DNA of 64,000 nt from JBCAXA01 sp038749025 (lineage in GTDB: Bacteria; Pseudomonadota; Gammaproteobacteria; Steroidobacterales; Woeseiaceae), in NCBI GenBank assembly GCA_038749025.1, contig JBCDIL010000004.1:124001-188000 (forward strand). The letters are read 5' to 3'. Made by a program: the position numbers and the translations under genes. Below the pieces are notes generated by a model, which was not told where the DNA came from, did not search any database, and was given only the letters and a program-made list of their open reading frames with translations. Shown piece by piece: positions 1 to 7,824 of this stretch (its first letter is position 1; every line of letters starts with the position of its first letter).

Positions 1-400
1 CGGAGGTAAGCCGTGGATCGCCCCATTCCCACCCCGTGCCCCACATCGGCCGCCCCCAGATCATTCCGGTCGCCAAAGCCAGAGCGGTGAATGAGGCGCC
101 GATGGGTGCTGCGGCAGCCGCGACCGCATGAGCAACTTTCATTCGCCATACGAGTGCGACGAACGATGCGATTCCAAGCAGGGCGTAGCACATCTGTGCG
201 ATATACGCGGCCGGTACATGAACAAAAATAATTCGGTACGCGTCACTTTGCTGGTAGTCGGCCGGTGCGACGAACAAGCCCTGCCAGATACCGATAGCAA
301 TCGCTGCGACGGCACCGACTAATAGCCAAGGCCGCAGCCAGGCGCAGAGGGCGTAGACGGTCGGCGGCGAGCCAAGCTTATGAAACCAAGTCCAATTCAT
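1..400 (-). CDS. ccmC: Heme exporter protein CcmC, N-terminal part (runs off the window)
   Basis: CcmC is an inner-membrane protein of System I cytochrome c maturation; with CcmA and CcmB it helps load heme onto CcmE in the periplasm. About 133 residues are visible, from the ATG at 398-400, beginning MNWTWFHKLG and containing several hydrophobic segments. The stretch WGRPMWGTGWEWGDPRLTS near the edge corresponds to the tryptophan-rich heme-binding signature of the family. The usual form is WGTWWVWDARLTS, so this copy seems to have an extra Gly and altered residues. It starts 6 nt after the ccmB stop, in the normal ccmABC order. The remainder lies beyond base 1. Confidence 0.93.
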   Translation of the reverse strand, partial: MNWTWFHKLGSPPTVYALCAWLRPWLLVGAVAAIAIGIWQGLFVAPADYQQSDAYRIIFVHVPAAYIAQMCYALLGIASFVALVWRMKVAHAVAAAAAPIGASFTALALATGMIWGRPMWGTGWEWGDPRLTS

Positions 401-406
401 AGTCTG

Positions 407-1099
407 TTAGTCGACAGCTATCCTAAGCGCGGGTGCCACAGCCAACGGTGCCAGCACAACGCTGAGCAACGCGCCCGCCGCGAGCAACTTCAAAGCGGCC
501 GTTGCGTCAGACTGGGCGCTAGACAGAGCTACGGCCCGAGCACCGACAATTAAAACCGGCAGTGATAATGGGACAACAAGCAAGCTCAACAGTGCATTTC
601 CCTGGCGAGCGGCCAAGGTCAACGCTGCTCCCAACGCACCCAAAAAGGCCAGAATCAGGGTACCGAGTGCTAACGATGCCATCAGCGTGATGACCGCTGC
701 CGCCGGCATTTGATAAGTGACGGCGAGCAGCGGCGAAACGACGGTCAATGGCAATCCGGTAACGACCCAATACGCAATGACTTTGGCGGCGATTAACCCG
801 GCTAAAGGTTGACCGGCGAGAATATACAATTCGAGGGCACCGTCCTCAAAATCCTGGCGAAAAATACTGGACGCGGTTAACAGTTGTGCAAGAAGTGCTG
901 CTACCCACACGACGCCGGGGCCAACGAGAGCAAGAAGTTCGCGGGAAGGTCCGAGTGCCAATGGAAACAGCGTGCAAATAACGGCGAAAAAGACGAGCGG
1001 CGTCGTTAAATCCCCTATCCGCCGCATGGCTAAGAGCAACTCGCGATGAATGACCGCCCGCACGGCGGCTGCAAGTGACGGCGCAGCCCGGTCAGTCAT
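407..1099 (-). CDS. ccmB: Heme exporter protein CcmB
   Basis: CcmB is the membrane subunit of the CcmABC(D) transporter, which uses ATP hydrolysis by CcmA to release holo-CcmE from CcmC. The protein is about 230 residues, close to the family's usual length, and almost entirely hydrophobic, with about six predicted membrane segments and the typical start RAVIHRELLLAMRRIGDL. I chose the ATG at 1097-1099 (MTDRAAP) over an in-frame start at 1141, because the longer form would overlap ccmA deeply and add non-hydrophobic sequence. The chosen start overlaps the end of ccmA by 8 nt, which suggests coupled translation. Confidence 0.93.
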   Translation of the reverse strand: MTDRAAPSLAAAVRAVIHRELLLAMRRIGDLTTPLVFFAVICTLFPLALGPSRELLALVGPGVVWVAALLAQLLTASSIFRQDFEDGALELYILAGQPLAGLIAAKVIAYWVVTGLPLTVVSPLLAVTYQMPAAAVITLMASLALGTLILAFLGALGAALTLAARQGNALLSLLVVPLSLPVLIVGARAVALSSAQSDATAALKLLAAGALLSVVLAPLAVAPALRIAVD

Positions 1100-1715
1100 T
1101 AGCGGCACCGATATCCATCGCCCGGTAGTGTGAATGCGCATCGACCGCCAATTGATGAGCCGCCATTACGCAGGCACCCCCTTGCGAAACATGCGTGTTG
1201 ATGCACTCGTGCACGATCGATGACGATAGATCGTCTAGGTTTGTGAACGGCTCATCCAGCAACCACAAGTTCGCATCGGCGACCAGCAAACGGGCCAACG
1301 CGGTGCGACGCCGTTGCCCCGCCGAGAGCGTGGCGACCGGGCGGTCGGCACAGTCTTGAACTTGAACACGCGTTAGTGCCGCGTCCACATCGCGAGCAGC
1401 AGCCTGTCGCAACTGCTGGAACCAGGCGACGTTTTCGCGCGCCGTTAACTCATCCTTGAGGCCCGATTTGTGGCCACACCACAGCATCTCACGTTGCGCC
1501 GTAACCGCGTCGTCACTGCCTCGATAGCGAACCGTGCCTTCAATCGGCGCCGTCAACCCGGCAGCCACGCGCAGCAGCGTTGTCTTGCCACTGCCGTTTG
1601 GCCCGCGCAACACGACCACCTCGCCCGCATCGACCCGCAGGCTAACGCGGTTGAGTACGGTGTTGTCGCCGCGTTCGACGCACACCTCGGTCAGTTCCAA
1701 TATTGGCGTGGTCAA
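1092..1715 (-). CDS. ccmA: Heme exporter ATP-binding protein CcmA
   Basis: CcmA is the cytoplasmic ABC ATPase of the cytochrome c maturation heme export complex. The 207-residue protein has Walker A GPNGSGKT at 38-45, the ABC signature LSAGQ at about 130, Walker B WLLDEP at about 151-156 and a switch His near 187. This is a single complete ATPase domain of normal length. The start appears to be TTG at 1713-1715, with a purine-rich AGGCGAG about 8 nt upstream. It is the first visible gene of ccmABC on the minus strand, and the 269-bp region to 1985 should hold its promoter. Confidence 0.94.
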   Translation of the reverse strand: MTTPILELTEVCVERGDNTVLNRVSLRVDAGEVVVLRGPNGSGKTTLLRVAAGLTAPIEGTVRYRGSDDAVTAQREMLWCGHKSGLKDELTARENVAWFQQLRQAAARDVDAALTRVQVQDCADRPVATLSAGQRRRTALARLLVADANLWLLDEPFTNLDDLSSSIVHECINTHVSQGGACVMAAHQLAVDAHSHYRAMDIGAAND

Positions 1716-1984
1716 CGCGTTTTGCTCGCCTACGAAATCGGTAATTGCCGTTGTCTGGACGGCCGCAGCCGTGTGCCGCGGTCACAAACGGTATTATGGT
1801 AACCGGCTGCGGCCATTTTATCGGTTGTCGCCAGAAAGTTACGGATGAATTGCCCGTATGATGCCGGTATATTCGGACGAGCTGGGGAGTGGGACGCGAG
1901 AATTGTGGCCTTCGTCACAATTTATATCGGTACCCAAAAAATTAGATTAAGTTCCAGCCATAAAGCCCTGACATAAGGAAAAAA

Positions 1985-3172
1985 ATGGGTGATGCGGGAG
2001 ACACCGGGCAGTTCGATACTGCGGGTGTAAACAGCGATCCGCTGTTTGCATTGCCGCGCTATCAGCGCGCGTTGCTGGAATTAACGGCGGCCTATGACAG
2101 TGCGGCCGGAATAACGGTGCTCACGGGCCCAGACGGCTCTGGCCGCCGTCGCCTGCTGCGCTGCCTGGCCGCGCGACTGCAACCGCATGCCGCCACCGCC
2201 TTTGTCAGCGCCACCGAACCGCGCGAATCATTGCTTCTGAGTTCGGTGTTTGGCCAATTCGGTTATGACTTCACGAGCCAAGTGTTGACCGAGCTCACCG
2301 GCATGTTGCGGGTTTTCTCAATTCATCAGGCCGATCTTGGCTACCGGCCGCTGATCGGCGTGCTTGACGCTGACAGTTGCTCGCGGGAGCTGATCGAAAT
2401 TTTGACCGAGTTGGCCACCATCACCAGCGCTCGCAAGCCGGCCGTTCATATTGTGCTGACAGGGCAGGATGGACTGCGCGAACGCCTGACTTGTGATGAT
2501 TGCGAGGACTTGACACCGGCGATCGCCAATCGGGTCGCTTTAGAGCCGTTGAACGAGGGCGAGCTCAGCTGTTACTTGGACGCACGCTATGGACTGGGCG
2601 ATATGGCCCCCCGCGACGTTCAGCGCTTGCTCGCCGACTCTGACGGCTGCGTCGAAACGATAGACGCGATCATGCAAAAACAAACGACCAGCCAGACGCC
2701 GCTATCGGCCGCGGTCGGCGCACCGTCGGCGACCGGTGGCAAGGCCGCAGCCGAGCAGCCAACGTTGTTGCTCTCCCAAAACGGTGAACTGATCGATACG
2801 ATCGACATGCAGCAACAGCGGTATCTGATCGGTCGCGCCGAACACAACGATATTGCGCTCGATAGCCGCTACATCAGCCGCCATCATGCACTTATTGTAG
2901 CCGGGCCTAGCGATGCGCATTGGCTCGTCGATCTCAATAGCCGCAACGGCAGCTTCGTCAACTCGAGAGCGATCGACTACATCGCCTTACGTCACGACGA
3001 CGTTATCATTCTCGGCAATCACCGGATGAAGTATCGCAACGCCGCGGCCACTGGACCACGACCGGCACGTAGTGAATTCGCTGGGAACGCGACGGCCGTC
3101 TTTCAGACCCTGCCGGATGAGGCCGTTCGGTCGACGAAGATTGCTACAAAGAAAGCTGAGACCAAACAGTAG
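1985..3172 (+). CDS. FHA-domain protein with an ExeA-like ATPase module lacking the Walker A lysine
   Basis: The 395-residue protein has two parts. Residues about 20-235 resemble ExeA-type AAA ATPases: a P-loop-like GPDGSGRRR at 48-56, an acidic strand LIGVLDAD at 123-130, and LTGQDGLRERL at about 158. The P-loop has Arg where Walker A has Lys, and the second motif ends DAD rather than DE, so ATP hydrolysis is doubtful. Residues about 262-351 form an FHA domain with the usual GR at 283-284, SRHH at 298-301 and NG at 321-322, so it should bind phosphothreonine peptides. A good ribosome site, AAGGA, lies 5 nt before the ATG. It is transcribed away from ccmA. The cellular role is unknown; a scaffold or regulator is my inference. 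Confidence 0.8.
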   Translation: MGDAGDTGQFDTAGVNSDPLFALPRYQRALLELTAAYDSAAGITVLTGPDGSGRRRLLRCLAARLQPHAATAFVSATEPRESLLLSSVFGQFGYDFTSQVLTELTGMLRVFSIHQADLGYRPLIGVLDADSCSRELIEILTELATITSARKPAVHIVLTGQDGLRERLTCDDCEDLTPAIANRVALEPLNEGELSCYLDARYGLGDMAPRDVQRLLADSDGCVETIDAIMQKQTTSQTPLSAAVGAPSATGGKAAAEQPTLLLSQNGELIDTIDMQQQRYLIGRAEHNDIALDSRYISRHHALIVAGPSDAHWLVDLNSRNGSFVNSRAIDYIALRHDDVIILGNHRMKYRNAAATGPRPARSEFAGNATAVFQTLPDEAVRSTKIATKKAETKQ

Positions 3173-3199
3173 TCTACAGATCTTTTCTAAGCAATTTTC

Positions 3200-3802
3200 C
3201 TAGTCTCTTGCCACCGCACCGGGCGCACTATCGTCAAGACCTGGGCATTGCTCTATCCGCTGTGCGAGTGGTTTGTTGAGTTCCGCCGTCCAACACTCAC
3301 CGCTGAGCGAGCAATAGCAGACGTCCGCATTTACGCCCTCGGCCAGGATGTCTTCAACCAGCCGCTCCGTGCGTATCCTGTTCGTCTTCCACGGTAGGCC
3401 GAAAAGCACCGACTTCTCGCCGGGTGCTAACACACTATAAGACGCATCGCCGCTGCGGTAGTCGTAGTAGTTGATGACGTTCTCTTCGGCGTAGTAAGCA
3501 TCATCGGCGGCTCGGGCCGCGAAAAACTTTTCGAAGAAGGAGCCAACCGCCGTCACGGGCGTGTCGGCAACGCGTAGCTCGACGGCCCCAATGACCGCCG
3601 GCCCGACGCCTTTATTCGCAATAGAAATGGTAAAGCCATCGGCCGAGTACGATTTCTCAACCGCGACGTATGGCCAAACCGACGCCGTGTATTGCTCACG
3701 CATCGCGCTGACTTCGAAGACGGAGATGGCGACGGCCGCGATTGACAACACGATCGCTATTAGTGCCATGATGCGACCGCTATTTGGCGATTGATCAGTC
3801 AT
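3200..3802 (-). CDS. Hypothetical protein with one N-terminal membrane anchor
   Basis: A 200-residue protein of unknown function. Residues about 11-30 (IMALIAIVLSIAAVAISVF) form one hydrophobic helix after a short polar start, so a signal anchor with the remainder in the periplasm is likely. The soluble part has a beta-rich stretch around VEKSYSADGFTISIANKGVGPA, of a kind often seen in small extracytoplasmic domains, followed by an acidic, tyrosine-rich segment and a cysteine-containing tail (DVCYCSLSGECW). It converges with the FHA gene and lies 50 bp downstream of tRNA-Leu on the same strand. I do not recognise the family beyond this. Confidence 0.6.
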   Translation of the reverse strand: MTDQSPNSGRIMALIAIVLSIAAVAISVFEVSAMREQYTASVWPYVAVEKSYSADGFTISIANKGVGPAVIGAVELRVADTPVTAVGSFFEKFFAARAADDAYYAEENVINYYDYRSGDASYSVLAPGEKSVLFGLPWKTNRIRTERLVEDILAEGVNADVCYCSLSGECWTAELNKPLAQRIEQCPGLDDSAPGAVARD

Positions 3803-3852
3803 TAGGAAACAGGACGCCTGGAACTCACGGAAGATGAAAATCTATTTGGCGT

Positions 3853-3939
3853 TGGTGCCCGGGGTGGGACTTGAACCCACACTTCCTTACGGAAAACGGA
3901 TTTTAAGTCCGCAGCGTCTACCAATTCCGCCACCCGGGC
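3853..3939 (-). tRNA. tRNA-Leu, anticodon UAA
   Basis: An 87-nt class II tRNA. It has an acceptor stem GCCCGGG/CCCGGGC, an encoded CCA, the long variable arm typical of Leu, and a T arm reading GGTTCAAGTCC. The anticodon loop ACTTAAAAT gives UAA. It follows tRNA-Cys by 11 nt on the same strand. In E. coli the cysT-leuZ pair follows glyW, but here the matching tRNA-Gly is about 12 kb upstream on the same strand. Confidence 0.97.
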
Positions 3940-3950
3940 GCCGAGAAAGT

Positions 3951-4024
3951 TGGAGGCTAGGCCCGGAATCGAACCGAGGTCCGCGGCTTTGCAGGCCGCT
4001 GCATAACCACTCTGCCACCTAGCC
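3951..4024 (-). tRNA. tRNA-Cys, anticodon GCA
   Basis: A 74-nt tRNA with acceptor stem GGCTAGG/CCTAGCC, encoded CCA, T arm GGTTCGATTCC and anticodon loop CCTGCAAAG, giving GCA for cysteine. It is cotranscribed with tRNA-Leu(UAA), which begins 11 nt downstream. No coding gene sits between it and the start of the downstream-facing HpcH/HpaI gene tail at 4102. Confidence 0.97.
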
Positions 4025-4101
4025 GTGAGGTCCCGCTTGCAGCGCGGCCGCAGACAGTAGCACAGCGCTGGCGGTACTGCCTAGCGAAGCCACCCCAGCC
4101 G

Positions 4102-4944
4102 CTACGTGTCGTCAGCGAGCGCTAGCAATCGCTGCGCCTGGCGTCGATGTGGCTCGTCCAGCATTCGGCCATCTAACGCAGCGACGCCGGTGCTGTCGGC
4201 GGATGCGAACGCATCAAGCACGCCGCGCGCATACTCAAGCTCGACAGGGTCCGGGCGAAAGCCCGCATGGATCTGTTCAATCTGCCCGGGGTGTATGGCC
4301 ATCATCCCATCAAAGCCAAGACGCCGGCTGGCTGTCGCGTACGCGAGTAGACCGGCGTTGTCGCGAAAGTCGGTGTAAACCGTATCGATTGGAGCGATAG
4401 CATTGGCCCGGGCGGCAACTAAACACCATGAACGGGCCAGCTCGAACGGTGCAAGCCAGTGCCCCACTTCGTCACGGTTGGTGGCAGCGCCCAATTCCGC
4501 CGCGAGATCTTCGGCACCCCAGGTAAGCCCAATGACGTTGTCGGGCAGGTCGGTATAGCGCGTGAGCGCTTGCACAGCCTGCGCCGTTTCGGTAGTTAGC
4601 GGCAGCATCGGCAGCCGCAGAGTGCCAGCGATGGCGACGAGCTCGTCGCGGTTGTTCACCTTCGGAACGACATAGCCGTCAGGTCTCGCCTCGGCGAGCA
4701 TCGCGAGATCGGCGCTGTGCCAATGCGTATCGAAGGCGTTAACGCGGACCCAAGTTTGTCGATGCCGAGCCGATGCATCCGCTAGCAATTGCCCTGTTAA
4801 CGCTCGCGCCTCGTCTTTGCGTGCGGTCGCGACAGCATCTTCGAGGTCGATTATGACAACGTCGGCCGAACTCGCAGCTACCTTAGCGAGTTTCCGCTCG
4901 TCATCACCCGGCACAAAGAGCCAGCTTCGAGTCCGCATTGTCAC
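4102..4944 (-). CDS. HpcH/HpaI-family CoA-ester lyase (CitE-like)
   Basis: A 280-residue TIM-barrel lyase of the citrate lyase beta / malyl-CoA / citramalyl-CoA lyase family. It shows the family start RSWLFVPGDDERKLAK, the DLEDAV motif (about 34-39), RVN, VPKV, an acid in the metal-site motif WGAEDLAAELG, and IHPGQIE near the C-terminus. These enzymes cleave or form a C-C bond of a CoA thioester with Mg2+. The start is GTG at 4942-4944, overlapping the MaoC stop as GTGA; an ATG two codons later is possible. Coupling to a MaoC hydratase fits a C5-dicarboxyl-CoA route (mesaconyl/citramalyl-CoA), but the substrate cannot be read from sequence. Confidence 0.85.
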   Translation of the reverse strand: MTMRTRSWLFVPGDDERKLAKVAASSADVVIIDLEDAVATARKDEARALTGQLLADASARHRQTWVRVNAFDTHWHSADLAMLAEARPDGYVVPKVNNRDELVAIAGTLRLPMLPLTTETAQAVQALTRYTDLPDNVIGLTWGAEDLAAELGAATNRDEVGHWLAPFELARSWCLVAARANAIAPIDTVYTDFRDNAGLLAYATASRRLGFDGMMAIHPGQIEQIHAGFRPDPVELEYARGVLDAFASADSTGVAALDGRMLDEPHRRQAQRLLALADDT

Positions 4945-5390
4945 GGCTGTTTCTTCATTAACGCTGAGCGCAGGCAGCTCGCGACTTCAACGCCTTCTTG
5001 GTTTATGGCGCTATGCCGAAACGTGACGATCCCAGCGTTGGGCCGTGACCGGCTCTCCCGCCGGTCCGTAACCTCAGTGACGACGTGCAGCGTATCGCCA
5101 ACGAACACCGGTTTTGGGAACCGCACCTCGTCCCATCCCAGGTTAGCGATCGTCGTGCCGAGTGTCGTGTCACCGACCGAGATACCGACCATGAGGCTTA
5201 GCGTGAAACAGCTATTGACCAAGATCTGGCCGAACTCCGAGGTTTGCATCGCCTCGGCATCGAGATGCAGCGCGGCCGGGTTGTGGGTTAGCGTCGTGAT
5301 TAGGAGGTTATCCGTTTCGGTGACGGTCCGGCGAATAGGATGTTCGAAGCGAAGTCCGAGCGTTAACTGCTCAAAATACAAGCCAGCCAT
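4941..5390 (-). CDS. MaoC-family hydratase
   Basis: A hot-dog-fold enoyl-CoA hydratase of about 149 residues. The sequence YFEQLTLGLRFEHPIRRTVTETDN, then THNPAALHLDAE, carries the Asp/His-type active-site region of MaoC enzymes, and DEVRFPKPVFVGDTLHV is the usual second half. I chose the ATG at 5388-5390 (MAGLYFEQL) because a longer in-frame form starting at 5489 would overlap the divergent permease gene. It ends in a GTGA overlap with the HpcH/HpaI lyase gene. The pair resembles mesaconyl-CoA hydratase plus citramalyl-CoA lyase, but that substrate is inferred from context only. Confidence 0.85.
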   Translation of the reverse strand: MAGLYFEQLTLGLRFEHPIRRTVTETDNLLITTLTHNPAALHLDAEAMQTSEFGQILVNSCFTLSLMVGISVGDTTLGTTIANLGWDEVRFPKPVFVGDTLHVVTEVTDRRESRSRPNAGIVTFRHSAINQEGVEVASCLRSALMKKQP

Positions 5391-5483
5391 AACAGGCGAT
5401 CCCAACGTTGAATACCGTTTAGTATAGCTACCAGGCGTCAGTGCGGTATTCTTGCTCGCTGGTCCATCGCCAGCTCCCGCCGC

Positions 5484-6833
5484 ATGCAATTACAACATCG
5501 CTTTAGTGCCCGTACCGCAACGGCTGTCATCGTCGCGAACATGATCGGCACCGGAGTGTTCACCAGCTTAGGGTTCCAATTGCTGGAGCTCGACTCGCCG
5601 TTCGTTTTGTTGTCGCTGTGGATCGTCGGCGGCTTCATCGCGCTGAGTGGCGCGCTGAGCTACGCGGAGCTCGGCGCAGCCCTGCCCCGCTCTGGCGGCG
5701 AATACCACTTTTTGTCGACCATCATTCACCCATCGGTCGGCTTTGTCTCCGGCTGGATCTCGGCAACGCTGGGGTTTGCGGGGCCAGTGGCGCTTGCGGC
5801 AAAGACATTTGCTGCATACGCCAGTTCATCGTTACCGATACTGGCGGGTCGAAGCACTGAGACGGCGCTGGCCATTGGCTTGATCATCGCATTGACGGTC
5901 ATGCACTCGCTGAATCGCCAAACCAGCGGTGTTGCTCAACAGGCGTTCACCGCGATCAAGATTCTCGTCATCATCGGCTTCTGTGGTGCGGCGCTGGTCT
6001 TCGCTGACAGCAGCCAACCGATCAGCTTCTTACCGAGTAGTGGCGATGCTCAAATGATGACGACCGGCGCCTATGCCATCTCACTCATCTATGTCAGTTA
6101 CGCCTACACCGGATGGAACGTTGCGACCTACGTCACGAGCGAGCTCGAACACCCGCAGCGCGACGTACCACGCTCGTTGCTGGCTGGCTCGCTGATCGTG
6201 ACCGTACTGTATGTCGCTCTGAATGCCGTGTTTTTGTTATCTGCCCCCGCCGACGCGATGCGCGGTGAACCGGAGATCGGCTACATCGTGGCCCGCTTCG
6301 TATTCGGAGAAACCGGTGCCCAGCTCACCGGACTTATCTTGGCCGTCTTGCTGGTCTCAACGGTGAGCGCGATGACGTTGGCCGGACCGCGTGTCCTGCA
6401 AGTCATTGGCGAGGATTTCCCACTCTTCCGCGGTTTGGGTAAAACCAACAGTGCCGGTGTTCCGGCCCGCGCCATCTGCGTCCAGTCGACGATTGCGTGT
6501 TTGTTGTGCTTGCTGTCGAGCTTCGAGTTCTTGTTATTGGTCTCCGGTATCGTGCTCGCGATCAGCAGCTTCGCCACGGTTCTGTCCGTCTACGTGCTGC
6601 GGGCACAGCGCCCAGACCTACCACGGCCGTTCCGCATTCCCGGCTACCCATTCACACCGTGTGTGTACCTCGGCATCGTCGGCTTCGCCCTCGTCTACAG
6701 CGCCATCGATGCCCCATGGGCCGCGGCAACCGCCCTGTTGGTCGTGGTGACCGGACTCATTGTCTATTTCGCGCAACCACGCCAAGATCGAGCAGCCGCG
6801 GAGAGTGGAACCGCATCGCAAGCAATGCCGTGA
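5484..6833 (+). CDS. APC-family amino acid permease
   Basis: A 449-residue inner-membrane transporter of the amino acid-polyamine-organocation superfamily, with about 12 predicted helices. Helix 1 carries the substrate-binding break NMIGTGVF, followed by ALSYAELGAALPRSGGEYHFL, the conserved Glu/Gly-rich stretch after helix 2-3. The C-terminal half has PRPFRIPGYPFTPCVY, common in the LAT/cationic branches. It diverges from the MaoC gene with about 93 bp between the starts and lies 94 bp upstream of cysD on the same strand, so it may share a transcript with cysD-cysNC. The substrate is unknown; a sulfur amino acid is a guess from context. Confidence 0.85.
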   Translation: MQLQHRFSARTATAVIVANMIGTGVFTSLGFQLLELDSPFVLLSLWIVGGFIALSGALSYAELGAALPRSGGEYHFLSTIIHPSVGFVSGWISATLGFAGPVALAAKTFAAYASSSLPILAGRSTETALAIGLIIALTVMHSLNRQTSGVAQQAFTAIKILVIIGFCGAALVFADSSQPISFLPSSGDAQMMTTGAYAISLIYVSYAYTGWNVATYVTSELEHPQRDVPRSLLAGSLIVTVLYVALNAVFLLSAPADAMRGEPEIGYIVARFVFGETGAQLTGLILAVLLVSTVSAMTLAGPRVLQVIGEDFPLFRGLGKTNSAGVPARAICVQSTIACLLCLLSSFEFLLLVSGIVLAISSFATVLSVYVLRAQRPDLPRPFRIPGYPFTPCVYLGIVGFALVYSAIDAPWAAATALLVVVTGLIVYFAQPRQDRAAAESGTASQAMP

Positions 6834-6927
6834 CGAATGTCGGCGACCACCGCCACCGTTTTGGTGCAAACTGCCGAGGTTGCGGGTATCGTCCGCGACA
6901 AATTCCGCGCGCCGCTTGCCAATCCCC

Positions 6928-7824
6928 ATGCTGACTCATCTCGATCGGCTCGAAGCCGAGAGCATTCACATTTTTCGCGAGGTCGTTGCCGGAGTGAAAA
7001 AGCCGGTTCTTCTCTATTCGGTCGGCAAAGACTCGACCGTTATGCTGCACCTCGCTCGCAAGGCGTTCTATCCAGCGCCTCCGCCCTTCCCGATGATGCA
7101 TATCGATTCAACGTGGGAATTTCGCGACATGTACGCGATGCGCGCTCGGATGGCCGACGAGAGTGGCATGGAGCTAATCGTCCACAGCAACCCGGACGCC
7201 ATCGCCGAAAATATTAATCCGTTCACACACGGTTCGGAGGTGCACTCACACATGTGGGGCACGACCGGTTTGAAGCAAGCCCTTGCCAAGTACAAATTTG
7301 ATGCGGCATTTGGTGGCGGCCGGCGCGATGAGGAAAAAGCGCGTGCCAAGGAGCGAATCTTATCGTTCCGGAACGAAGAGCAACGCTGGGATCCAAAAGC
7401 GCAGCGCCCTGAGCTGTGGAAGCTCTACAACACAGGCAAGCGCGATGGCGAGTCGTTTCGCGCGTTCCCGTTGTCGAACTGGACCGAACAAGATATCTGG
7501 CAGTACATCTACCGCGAGCAAATACCGATCGTCCCGTTGTACTTGGCCGCCGAACGACCGGTCGTGGAACGCGACGGCACCTTGCTGGTCGTTGACGACG
7601 AGCGTATGCCGCTTAATGAAGGCGAAAAGCCGGAGATGCGCTCGGTTCGCTTCCGCACGCTCGGCTGCTACCCGTTGACCGGCGCCACAGAAAGCCAAGC
7701 GACAACGCTCGAGGCGGTTATTCACGAAACCTTACTGGCCGTCAGTTCAGAACGGCAAGGTCGAGTTATCGACCGTGACGGCGGCGCCAGTATGGAGAAG
7801 AAGAAGCAAGAGGGTTACTTCTAA
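6928..7824 (+). CDS. cysD: Sulfate adenylyltransferase subunit 2 (CysD)
   Basis: CysD is the catalytic ATP-sulfurylase subunit that joins sulfate and ATP to make adenylylsulfate (APS), driven by the CysN GTPase. The 298-residue protein has the PP-loop SVGKDS at 31-36, the block FGGGRRDEEKARAKERI, FPLSNWTEQDIWQYI and the usual C-terminal end MEKKKQEGYF. E. coli CysD is about 302 residues. I chose the ATG at 6928 (MLTHLDRLEAESIHI) because homology begins there; an in-frame start at 6760 would only add sequence overlapping the permease gene. The stop overlaps the cysNC start by one base (TAATG). Confidence 0.96.
   Translation: MLTHLDRLEAESIHIFREVVAGVKKPVLLYSVGKDSTVMLHLARKAFYPAPPPFPMMHIDSTWEFRDMYAMRARMADESGMELIVHSNPDAIAENINPFTHGSEVHSHMWGTTGLKQALAKYKFDAAFGGGRRDEEKARAKERILSFRNEEQRWDPKAQRPELWKLYNTGKRDGESFRAFPLSNWTEQDIWQYIYREQIPIVPLYLAAERPVVERDGTLLVVDDERMPLNEGEKPEMRSVRFRTLGCYPLTGATESQATTLEAVIHETLLAVSSERQGRVIDRDGGASMEKKKQEGYF

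Noticed and set aside
128..322. A 64-residue plus-strand open frame inside ccmC
   Set aside because: It is antisense to clear ccmC coding sequence and has no homology features.
1730..1918. A 62-residue minus-strand open frame upstream of ccmA
   Set aside because: It has no ribosome site, no recognisable motifs, and lies in the region that should hold the divergent promoters of ccmA and the FHA gene.
1903..1920. TTGTG-8-CACAA inverted repeat between ccmA and the FHA gene
   Set aside because: The arms are only 5 bp and such repeats are expected by chance at this length; no match to a known operator.
6760..6927. A longer N-terminus for CysD starting at 6760
   Set aside because: The added 56 residues overlap the permease gene and show no resemblance to CysD; homology starts at the ATG at 6928.
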